A stretch of DNA of 62,000 bases from Phoronis australis (Eukaryota; Phoronida; Phoronidae): the NCBI GenBank assembly GCA_002633005.1, contig NMRA01000477.1:45249-107248 (forward strand). The letters run 5' to 3'. The translations under genes were made by a program, and so were the position numbers. The notes beneath the pieces were generated by a model, which worked only from the letters and a program-made list of their open reading frames with translations, had not been told where the DNA came from and did no database searches. How positions within the stretch are numbered: the first letter of the stretch is position 1; each line of letters starts with the position of its first letter. Shown in pieces: positions 10,901 through 22,900 of this stretch.

Positions 10901-13900
10901 AGTAATACTGGCCAAGCTGTATAATATTGGAGTAATACTGGCCAACCTGTATAATATTTGAGTAATACTGGCCAAGCTGTATAATATTGGAGTAATACTG
11001 GCCAAGCTGTATAATACTCAGGGCTTGGAATGACCAATGACAAAAAACGCGGAAACTTTGAAACTTTTACGGCCCAAATCATGCCCGATAACCAGCCTTG
11101 AAATGGTCAATATGAACTTTTCCCCGACAAAAATTGGGAGGACTAAAATAAAAAAAACGTTACCACCAGCAGTAGCATGCGTCTGCGTCCTTTTAGCTCG
11201 CCCGTCCACTCCCAACCCACACATTTTTGGCTGCAGAGCAGTAGTATTTGTCGCCGCGCTTAACACGAGACGCCATTGAAAATCCCACCACGCTGTCCCA
11301 GATGCCCCGGCAATGTTGACAATTTACGTTCCTCCGAAACATAAAGAGCAACTTCCGCTTTTCGAGGTGAACGTCGTCTGCAACGCCGCGGTAAGAAAGG
11401 AATTTGCCACGGAAATTTTACATCAAATCCGATTTTTTTTACGCGGAAATATTATAAAAAAAGCGGAAAGCACATTTGAAAAAAGCGGAAATCCGCGTTT
11501 CCGCGGAAAATTCCAAGCCCTGAATACTGGAGTAATACTGGCCAAGCTGTATAATATTTGAGTACTACTGGCCAAGTTGCATAATATTGGAGTAATACTG
11601 GACAAGCTGTATAATATTTGAGTAATACTGGCCAAGCTGTATAATATTGGAGTAATACTGGACAAGCTGTATAATATTGGAGTAATACTGGCCAAGCTGT
11701 ATAATATTGGAGTAATACTGGACAAGCTGACCCTCGAACCGACACTCGCCCATCACCTTGCCCCCATGCCTGACCCACAACAGTCACACACCCATCATCT
11801 TGCCCTCACACCTGACCCCTGACACCCACCCATCATCTTGCCCTCACACCTGACCCCTGACACTCACCCATCATCTTGTTCTGCTGTCGCTGCTTCCTCC
11901 AACAGAGTACCATAAATATGACCAGGAAGAGGAGCATCAACCCTAGCGCCACCCCTAGCAAGATGTAGAGCATATCATTGCTTCTGCTCGTACTGTTGCC
12001 ATGTGACTTAGACTGGTTGGTGCCCTGGGTGGCACCAGCAGGTGTCGACTTGACATCGCCTGCCCCACTCTCAGGAGGCTGATCGACAGGGGGAAGCCTA
12101 GTGTCTGGCGGTGCAGTAGCCCCGGGCTCTGTGACAAGGAATAAAAGTTTTATCATAGGGGGGACAGAGAAACCTGCATTCAACAGCATAAATTAAAACT
12201 TCTTCATTTAAAAACACTACGGTGGTACAGTGAAATATTATTTTTGATGAGCACAGTTTGCACAGCACAACCAACACCTGATGAAAATCCGAGTCTATTA
12301 AGCAATGCAGTGAGGCGGTAATGCATTCCCCAATAACGCCACAATTGTATCATCAAGGATGCAACACTTATTAATTAACAATTAAAAACAACTGTCTACA
12401 GCCAATCGCAACAACAATAGTGAAATTCTTTAATTTCAATCACAAGATCAATTGACAGAGACAAATCCAACTTCCATGATACAGACTTTACCACCTAAAA
12501 CCTAATTACAGGCCAATAGTGCAAAGTAAAAAATATATTTTTGTCGGGAAACAGTCACTTGTTATGCAAATGCATTCACTTACCCAATGTCTTCGGTACC
12601 ACAATGTTACTGAAGGGTCCGCGACCTTTGTTGTTGAAACAGCGAACTCTGACCTCGTATGAGGTCAATGGCTCTAGGCCAGAGATAATGAAGCTGTTCT
12701 CTATTGAGCTTTTCAGTGGAGCCACTTGCCATTCAGTCTTTCCACCAGCAGTGAACTTGCGATAGGAGATGAAAAAACCGTCCACTCGGAAAGTAACCTC
12801 ATCGTTGAACTGAAGAAAAGCAAACACAGCACAATAACACAAAAGCTTACTTAGAATACAACAAGCAAGGTATGCTCATTACCAAAATGTTGATTTCAAG
12901 GGTACTTCAACAGAAACATTGTTAGTATTTAAGTGGCACCTCGCAGTAGTTGATCAAATCTCCCTCTAAGATAATTGGTGAAATCTTGGAGACTATTTCC
13001 AAATGATTAAAAATTAAAATGTGCTTGGCCTCTCTATGAGTTTTGTACTGTACAACATCAACAAAGTCCATTAAATGTCAACCTTTCATTAGGTCAAGCT
13101 TGGAACATTGCGTGTAACATTTTCTTGACAACCCAAGCGTAAAAAATGGGCACAACGTTTCGGTCATGTCCAGCAGCAACTCTCAAATAGTATCCACTAG
13201 ATGGCGCTGATGAACCAACCTGATCAGCCCCATCAAGTGGCCAGCATTTGCGAGTGGCAGTTGGAAAGAGATCAAAAACCAAGTGAGTTTATTTCTCTGA
13301 AGTGTGATCCAGAGACCATCCACAACAATCAATTATCAATTATCAATATCAATATCAACTTTAATTCATAAAGCAAGATTTCTGGAAGATGTTTTATGTG
13401 TTGACCAAAGAGAAGCCCTAGGTTTTGCCTTCCTCATAGTGAAATGTAAACAGTGCACACTTACACGCCAGTAAATCTTGATAGCACGGTCCGACACTGA
13501 CGTGAAATGCGTGATCAACGGAGCAGCCTTGGGAGCGGTCTGTTTGATTTTGGACAACAGCTTGAATTTCTTCGGCGGACTCATTTCAAAGTTCGAGTTG
13601 ACGAACACCACAGCAATACGGAACTTGTAGACACCACCTGCAGGAGAGACAAACACATCAAGTCCGTAACTATCAATGCCACTAAGATCGAGGCAATCAT
13701 TTTACATGCATAAAGCAGTTTTACATAACACTGTATTCGGATACTTTTGCGCTGTGTACACTAATGAAATAACAGTATACCACAAAATGTGCCAAAAATT
13801 ACAAAAAAATAGAGAAGTGGGCATGGATATGGCCATGCTATAAAGCAAAAAATGACCTAACCTAGCCTTATTTTGGAAGTACGATCAGATTTGAGCATAA

Positions 13901-16900
13901 CAAAAGTGTGAATCATTAAAAGCGCAAGACATATTAACAGGTATGCAGCAGCAGCACCACCTCTAGACAGTCCGTAGAGTGACTGAGACGGGCGCAAAAA
14001 CTCGCGCACAGGATTACAAGGGCCACGTCGCTCAAACGGACATTTATGCAAAGTTGGACATGCCAGCCAAAAGGAATCCCATTTACCTGGGTTGAGGCCG
14101 GTAACTTCGTACTTGTCGGTCTTCTGCGGCAGCTCCTCGTTAATGGTCCTCCACTCCTCCTTGACACCCCTCATCTGCTCCTTGTACTGGACTTTGAAGA
14201 AGTCCACAGGTAGTGTGTTGGCAGGCATCACCCATGACAGTAAAACAGACGAGTCACTGGTACGTCTGACTGTGGGTTTGCCAGGAGGTAGCATGCCCTG
14301 GGGGTCTGCGGGGGGAAGAGGGAGATTAGCAACAAGGATGTAACCAGAGGTGCACCCCGTAGACCAAGTTTCTAGCGACAAAATCAAGATCACGCGAGAC
14401 CAGCAGAGAGAAAGATGCTTCACGAATATAGCCAAGACCTTGGCAGTCAAACCCACCAAAATGGAAGTCACTGAAGTGATTGGTCAGTGAGGTTCAAATG
14501 TTAAATCATAGAATCCCGTTACATAATCGAAGTACTTTGCTTTAAGACATGGCTAATGTCTTGGGTCTACAAAACACAGTCCACAGTAGGCATCTGGTAG
14601 GTCCCAGAAGCATGATGAATTGTGAGTCTAGAAGGGTACCATGTATCACTGACACCTAGCTTTCCATATATCACTGACACCTAGCTTAAGTGAACAGTAA
14701 TCCTCAATAATGAACAGATAATTTTGGTTGTAAATAAGAATCAAATGTTGCTACACCTCAACAAGAATATGGCTATGCCAAAGGATTCCAACTACCCATA
14801 ATAGCCAACCCTGATTGATAAAAACAACATTGTTCATTATGAAATTGGCAATCTTCGAGTGTAATAAATTTGTTTATCACCAAACTGACCCTCACTTCCA
14901 ATAAATGGCGAAATCTGACTCGCATGAATACAATTCTTATTGTGATCCAGTGACACAAGTTAAAATGTTTCTTCACTCAAATGTTAAAAAGCCAGTAGTC
15001 ATGAAAACGGGGATATTTCTAACTCAGCATCGGAAAATACTTTGTGGTCACCACCAGAGGGAGACAATACCTTTCTTCTTGGTATTCGTGGTCGTTGGAA
15101 GGCCACCTTGCTCCGCACTACTGGTTGGTCCATGAATCACAACGCTGCCGTCCGCCGGAGTGGGGTGGTCAGCAGCTGCAAAATCAAGAAACACAGGATC
15201 GTTATACAAAGTAACTAAAAGAAATTCTAGCTTTACCTTCACCACAGTTGAAAACCTGTTGACAGATTTCAGTCTTTGTGGCAGGGTTCAGTGTTAAAGA
15301 GATCATTATACGCAATATTTCACAAAGCATTTTGTATGGTAATGTATACAGGTAAGGAATTACTTCAAAATAAACTGATAACCAACAATCAAACCCAAAA
15401 AACAGAAAGAATTTACAGGTGCACATGAACAATGGCACGCTGAACAGGGAATAAAATATCTCTATTCGCCAAATATTCTGACTTTGATCTTCTTGCTCAC
15501 TTAATTACAATTCAGGAGAGGATTGACTAACTATGTGACCCACACAAAGACATTATTGCATTAGAGTCCTGTCACACCATAGTAGGCTGATCAAAATTGA
15601 ATTTTATCACAAAGAATGTGCTGAAGTGCTGAGGTGAACTGTAGGCTTCATTGAAGCATCGACATATGGCCACATGGGAGAGCGGAACCTACTGCCACCT
15701 GTGTGTACAATGCGAAGACATCAGAACAACACTTAGTCTACAAAAATCAACTTCTTACAGGGAACGGGGATATTTAAGGCCTCTCACGGAACGCGAGGCT
15801 TCTTCTCAACAAAGGTTACCCTTATTCCCATGTGGCCAGTCAGCATTACCTCGTGAAAGGGTTGAGTGATTGTATGGCAAGTCAAAAAGAAATTGAGAAA
15901 TAGTTAAGCCAGTGCAATGGTAGAACAAACCTTGTACTATAAGGAATGCGGATGCGTTCGCAAACAGTTTGAAATTGTTGGACACGGCACACGTGTAGCG
16001 ACCGGCGTCACGCCGACGTAACCGGCGTATCTCCAATGTCCCGTTAGCGAACACCGACAGACGGGGATTAGCGCTAACATTAATCCAGCGGCCATCTTTG
16101 AGCCAGGTCAGTCCACGGCTATGTTCTGCCACGCAGTGCAGGTGAGCCGTGCCGTGCACTTGTGCGCGAGTGTCCACAGGCCGGCGCTCAATAGAGGGAG
16201 GTAGGAGTGCTGTGCAAGTGAACAGTGTTAGAGTTAAGACATGAAAGTGAAACGAGCAGTTGTGCAGAGGAGAAATGTCAAGTTCGTAAGCTAATCAAGA
16301 AAACTGACAATCTCGGTTGCATGTCAACCTTTGTCAAGAAAAACCACTTGAAAAGTGCCCGGGTTATTGACAACAAGCCAACGACGTATTGTCAATGTTA
16401 GACTATAGGGTGCGCTACAGAGCCACAGTGTCGTGTTGCAACCATAGAGACAGTGAAATCAATCCAAGTGCTGGCAAGGGTAAGAATTTAAGAGTTTTGT
16501 GAAATGGAAGAGTTAGATTAATTATTCTCACCACATATAAGAAGCATAGTGCACACAGAACAAAGGCAACAGCAAAATACTACAATAAAATCTCACAAAC
16601 TCTAGGCTAAACTTCCACTCAAACCAGCTTTTCTCATATTTCAGGAACTTCCAACACTCTCAGGAGTGCCGACAATCGTAAAATATTGTGTGATGGTGAA
16701 AATGGTAAAACAATAACTTAGTGCTCCCTTTCAACACTCAATTCAAATGTGCAGAAATAAAGTTTCACATGTCTGCCATTCTGTGACCCAAACTTGTGAG
16801 ATTTTACTGTATTTCAACGCAACCCATTTGTCCTGATGGCAAATTCAAGTAATCCAGTTCAGTGAATGATTGTGGACAGAACTATGTTCAAAAGCCCCCA

Positions 16901-19900
16901 AACAGGCACCCACTTCACATTACTGGGTGTCACAAAATTCTTATTTATCAATATCACAAAGCAACACATGAAAAACGAAAGAACAGAAGAGAGTGTGCAT
17001 TTCAAATAGTTTGAGCGCCAAGATTTGGACCGCTTTCCCCTTCACCTTACTAGAAAATTACTTCCTGAAATTAATCTAGTAGATTTTAGATATCAATGTG
17101 ACGACGACTTTATTACTTCACGCCAAAGTCGGATTTTCTTGAAAAAATCTCTTTTTGTCCAAGACTGGATTTCACATCATATTTCATGATCAAACCCATA
17201 GGTTTCAACAGATGCCCAGGGAAGAAGCTGGTCACCTCGTGTGACCGAGGCACACCACCTCCTGCACACTCACCAGTGCCTGATGTGCCGTCCTGTTGTT
17301 CACGAGTAAGTCTACTGGGGTTCTTCAACAGACGCAGACTCGCCTTCTTGCTGGTCCGGGATGCACCATCCTCATACTTGACTATCACACGGAATGCGTA
17401 CTTTGACTCTGGATTGAAGAGGTGGAGAGTCAAACAAACAGACAAATTACAAGTGTAACAGAGAAAATAGAGTAGATACATGGATTGAACAATTCTGACA
17501 CTGCTGGCAAAGAAATTTTACTTTTCAGCAACACATGCAACCAAGAGTTCGGAGCTTACGACCGACGTCAAATTTGCCCCCATACCCAACGTGTGGCATC
17601 AACTTGTAAAATGTTGAGACAACATTGTCACATTTGTTAGCCAAGTGGAGTGTGAATTTCGTCATTTTTATGAAAGTTATCATCTACGATCCACAAAAAT
17701 TATCCAAGAACACAGCGATCTCCTCTTCTTCTGGACTTGGCTGAATATTGTGACTGAGGGCACCGCATCGTTCCCAGCGCACTCAACATTAATCCAGTTG
17801 AGAACACGGCACACTGATTAACCTCAATTTATTGCTTAAATCTGATTTATGCACCTATCCATAGAAGAAAACAGTGCATGTACACATGTAAGTTCACTAT
17901 CAACAAGATAAGACGCACGTACTTGGTTTCAACCTCTCCACCACAAGCTCCTTGCGTGGAGCCGTCACTTCACCAGCCGACTGCCACCGCCTCGTGGGAA
18001 GTCTGTATTGGACAACAAACACCTTGACCGGTGGACCAAGGTGTAATGTCCAACGTACTCGTACACTTGTCCTGGTGATCTGATCCAGTCTTACCACAGA
18101 TGGCGTTAGTAGTTCCTCTGAAACAAACATGGAATTATCAAATAATATGTTCTAAGATGCATGTTGAGAAACAGTGGACACCAATGTGACACTTAACCCT
18201 TCCATTTCCAGGCAGTACAACAACCCCCCCTCCCCCAAATAGTGCTACTTCGAATACTACACTATTACGTTTTCAGAAAAGTTATCTGCTTACTTTTGGT
18301 GCACGCACATTCCAAAACATCACTAGCCAAAATGAAGTACATTTCGGTAGCTGAGAAATTCGCTACTCCAACATTCATTTCATTTATTACAGCCAGACAT
18401 GTGGAAAAACCTTTCATCATTGAATATCAACACACCATAGAGTGAATATCAACACACCGTAGAGCAATGCCTCTGCGCCCCTGCCTCCGTGTTCCGTGCC
18501 CCCCTCAATGTAGACCTCTTACCTGGCACCGTGTCATTGTCGCCCATCGATGAAGCCTTCCTCACAGTCAGTCGACCCTCTGAGTGGGCCTGACCATATG
18601 GACTGGTAGCCATACACTGGTACATCCCCTCATGCACTGATTGAGCATTGTTGATGGTCAGACTGGTATCTGTGAATACATGGTAATCCCGGTCAAGTCA
18701 CGGAAAACTAAAGGCTTATTGCACCAGACGACTGACACAAGAAAATACAGGGGCGAGGAATATAAAGAAGTACCTCCAATTCAAGCCGTACTCATCTCAT
18801 TCAAACACTTCTTTTGTTTCGAGTTTTGTAAATAATATAGCACTCAACGCTAGTTACGCTTTGAATGTGGGTCCAACAGAGGGCACTTGGTGCCAAATAG
18901 ACATGCAAGTGACAAATTTAAGGAACTTTCAAAAACGAATTTCCGCGCGTGTTTATTCAAAACCTCATTATAATTCACAGTGAAATTCAAAGAAAGAGAA
19001 CAAGTAGGCAGTTATCTGAATCAGCCATGCTCCGTAATCAGGGTAGTAACTGACAAATCAAGACGCTGACTGTAATCGGCATGCAAAAGCATACACAGAT
19101 ATCAGACTCTACGCAACAAACATGACACCAAAGGTTGACAACAACGTTCAATACCATCGCATTAAACGGATGCTAATGAAATGAAATAAAAGCTAGCTGG
19201 CAACAATCATAATATCAGCGGAGTTATTACAGTAAAAGCCTATTAACAACCAGGCACTCACCATTGGTAGTTGCTAATGGAAACAAACAAGAGACTAAAT
19301 TTAATCCAACTTTCTTGTTGGGTTTTATTCGTCTCACATCCTCAACTCAAAGACATGCATTAGGTGTACTGCTCATTAGTGAACCTGTTTCTAACAAGAA
19401 TGGTGTGCACAACCAGTCCTATGGGGGATAACCTCGTTACTCATGAGACATTAATCAGCATAAGGTGAGGAAACGCCCTGATAAAGTAGGTCACCCGTAG
19501 AAGGTAAAAACAAGACGTGGGGGACTGGTTATGGCAAAAGAGTCCATTTTACAGACAGAATAGTCTCGTCAAGAGTTTCAGGGCAAAGTCTCTCATTACA
19601 ATCCTTCGATAAGTTCCATTATAAATATTTTGAAAACAATACATCCCATTTTCCAAAAAACGGAATACTACCTAATCTTATGCTGGAAGAAAACACTCAC
19701 TTGTAATCTCCAAATGGCCATCAGCAGTCACTGGCTGGCCATTGTGCAGCCACACTTGACTAATCGGGCCACTGCCGCTAGACGTACACATGAACTTGGC
19801 CTTGCCGCCAACTAGCACCATCTTTTGGGAGAGTGGATCAACCACTCGAGGGGGCACTGCATGAAAAAGATAGCAGTGAGACACCAGGATTTAATTACAA

Positions 19901-22900
19901 CTTATTGTAACAATCCCAACATATTAGGTCACCACACTAAATACACAAAAACCTTGCATTTAAGAGTCATTAGCAGTTAACTGGCCAAAAAACCCATTTC
20001 TGTGATTTTTTTGTTGGATGGGATAGACTTCTTGAAGGTATTAACCTTCATCAGAGCTATAAAACAAGAAAATCCACTGAGTGTGAAAGATACTGTCATT
20101 TATCAAGTGGGTTTAGCTCCTGCCGCAAAGTATTAAACTGTGACCTGACCGAGGAAGTGGTGAGTTAAATTCCATGTTGGGGTTGATCTCCAAAAACTAC
20201 TTTTTCTCGCCGTTGTCACTTTAATTCACAGTGTTCTATGTATACAATGCACAATATTGCTCAATGTCTCATCTACATTCAAGACATAGAAAATACAAAG
20301 TATGAGTACCTCATAAATCACTTAAAAGGACACCGCATTTTTACTCTTAGCCGCAAAAATTGTCAACTTGAACCGGAGACGAAACGAATTTGAGACAACT
20401 TAACACGTGAACCTCCAGACACAGCCATGAAATTACGAGAAGCCCTAACTTGCTTTATTTCAGAACTTGAACTCCATCTCCTGACAGAAAAAAAACAAAA
20501 CCAAACCAAACTCAGAAGTCATCCTAGCTGAGTAGTGTTCCCCTATTCTTCTAACAGTTGCAAAAATGAAAACTAAACAATACTTGTCACTGAAACACAT
20601 AAATGTTCAAAAATGAAAGTCGTAATCTTCCTCCCCTGCTTCCTCTAACACACAACACACCATTAAGTACTAGCTGTAGTAATACTGGCCCGCAACTTGA
20701 ACGACACTTGCTGCACAACATGGTTTTCCCTGTTGCCTACTGGTCTGCTATGGTCACAACAAGAGCAACGCGGAGCGTTGAAATGCGCCCACAATTGCAC
20801 CGCATACGGTATCCTTCTAGGGTTGTTTATTGGTACCATAAAGTGGCCAGTAGAGGGCATACTTTGCAAAATGGAAAGGCATGGTCATTGTCTCCTCAAT
20901 AGGCTAGGGGCAAAATGTGAGTAATCTTCATAATACAAGCACATCCTATACACCAGTTGCTTAAAGCACCACAGAAACATAGAATTAAAANTTACTTTTG
21001 GTGCACGCACATTCCGAAACATCACTAGCCAAAATGAAGTACATTTCGGTAGCTGAGAAATTCGCTACTCCAACATTCATTTCATTTATTACAGCCAGAC
21101 ATGTGGAAAAACCTTTCATCATTGAATATCAACACACCATAGAGCAATGCCTCTGCGCCCCTGCCTCCGTGTTCCGTGCCCCCTCAATGTACACCTCTTA
21201 CCTGGCACCGTGTCATTGTCGCCCATTGATGAAGCCTTCCTCACAGTCAGTCGACCCTCTGAGTGGGCCTGACCATATGGACTGGTAGCCATACACTGGT
21301 ACATCCCCTCATGCACTGACTGAGCATTGTTGATGGTCAGACTGGTATCTGTGAATACATGGTAATCCCGGTCAAGTCACAGAAAACTAAAGGCTTATTG
21401 CACCAGACGTCTGAGACAAGAAAATACAGGGGCGAGGAATATAAAGAAGTACCTCCAATTCAAGCCGGACCCATCTCATTCAAACACTTCTTTTGTTTTG
21501 AGTTTTGTAAATACGATAGCACTCAACGCTAGTTACACTTTGAATGTGGATCCAACAGAGGGCACTAGCTGCCAAATAGACATGCAAGTGACAAATTTAA
21601 CGAACTTTCAAAAACGAAGTGTCCGCGCGTGTTTATTCAAAACCTCATTATAATTCCCAATGAAATTCAAAGAGAACTAGTAGGCAGTTATCTGAATCAG
21701 CCATGCTCCGTAATCAGGGTAGTAACTGACAAATCAAGACGCTGACTGTAATCGGCATGCAAAAGCATACACAGATATCAGACTCTAAGCAACAAACATG
21801 ACACCAAAGGTTGACAACAACGTTCAATACCATTGCATTAAACAGATGCTAATGAAATGAAATAAAAACTAGCTGGCAACAATTATAATATCAGCAGAGT
21901 TATTACAGTAAAAGCCTATTAACAACCAGGCACTCACCATTGGCCGTTGCTAATGGAAACAAACAAGAGACTAAATTTAATCCAACTTTCTTGTTGGGTT
22001 TTATTCGTCTCGCATCCTCAACTCAAAGACATGCATTAGGTGTACTGCACATTATTGAACCTGTTTCCAACAAGAATGGTGTGCACAACCAGTCCTATGG
22101 GGGCTAACCTCGTTACTCATGAGACAGTAATCAGCACAAGGTGAGGAAACGCCCTGATAAAGTAGGTCACCCGTAGCAGGTAAAAACAAGATGTGGGGGA
22201 CTGGTTATGGCAAAAGAGTCCATTTTACAGACAGAATGGTCTCGTCAAGAGTTTCCGGGCTAAATCTTTTGGCAAAGTCTCTCATTACAATACTTCGATA
22301 AGTTCCATGAGTTTTAACAAAATCTATTAGAAATATTTTGAAAACAATACATCCCATTTTCAAAAAACGGAATACTACCTAATCTTATGCTGGAAGAAAA
22401 CACTCACTTGTAATCTCCAAATGGCCATCAGCAGTCACTGGCTGGCCATTGTGCAGCCATACTTGACTAATCGGGCCACTACCGCTAGCCGTACACATGA
22501 ACTTGGCCTTGCCGCCAACTAGCACCATCTTTTGGGAGAGTGGATCAACCACTCGAGGGGGCACTGCATGAAAAAGATAGCAGTGAGACACCAGGATTTA
22601 ATTACAACTTATAGTAACAATCCCAACATATTAGGTCACCACACTAAATACACAAAAATCTTGCATTTAAGAGTCATTAGCAGTTAACTGGACAAAAAAA
22701 ACATTTCTGTGATTTTTTTGTTGGATGGGATAGACTTCTTGAAGGTATTAACCTTCATGAGAGCTATAAAACAAGAAAATCCACTGAGTGTGAAAGATAC
22801 TGTCATTTATCAAGTGGGTTTAGCTCCTGCAGCAAAGTATTAAACTGTGACCTGACCGAGGAAGTGGTGAGTTAAATTCAGTGTTGGGGTTGATCTCCAA

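Larger units (their letters stand above)
18290..20759. repeat. Large direct repeat, copy A (holds Ig4 exons)
   Basis: About 2.47 kb that recurs at 20992-23501 with only scattered substitutions and small indels. It carries both Ig4 exons and their introns. Copy A has a private 22-bp tandem duplication at about 18420-18463 (tgaatatcaacacacc repeated), and is shorter than B near 19580 and 19620. Confidence 0.95.

Noticed and set aside
10841-11729. A CRISPR-like array because of 30-bp repeats
   Set aside because: The units are directly adjacent without unique spacers, and the host is an intron-containing animal genome.
10757-11787. Minus-strand open frames with repeated ITQILYSLAS-type peptides
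   Set aside because: They are translations of the 30-bp minisatellite. They are intronic, with no splice context or codon signal.
19630-21288. Plus-strand open frames over the Ig4 exons
   Set aside because: They are shadows of the minus-strand exons and duplicated introns.
18523-22563. A real protein with two adjacent Ig4 domains
   Set aside because: Splicing would be in frame, but the lone N at the junction and the allele-like differences make an assembly duplicate more likely. Both copies are annotated so the choice can be reversed.
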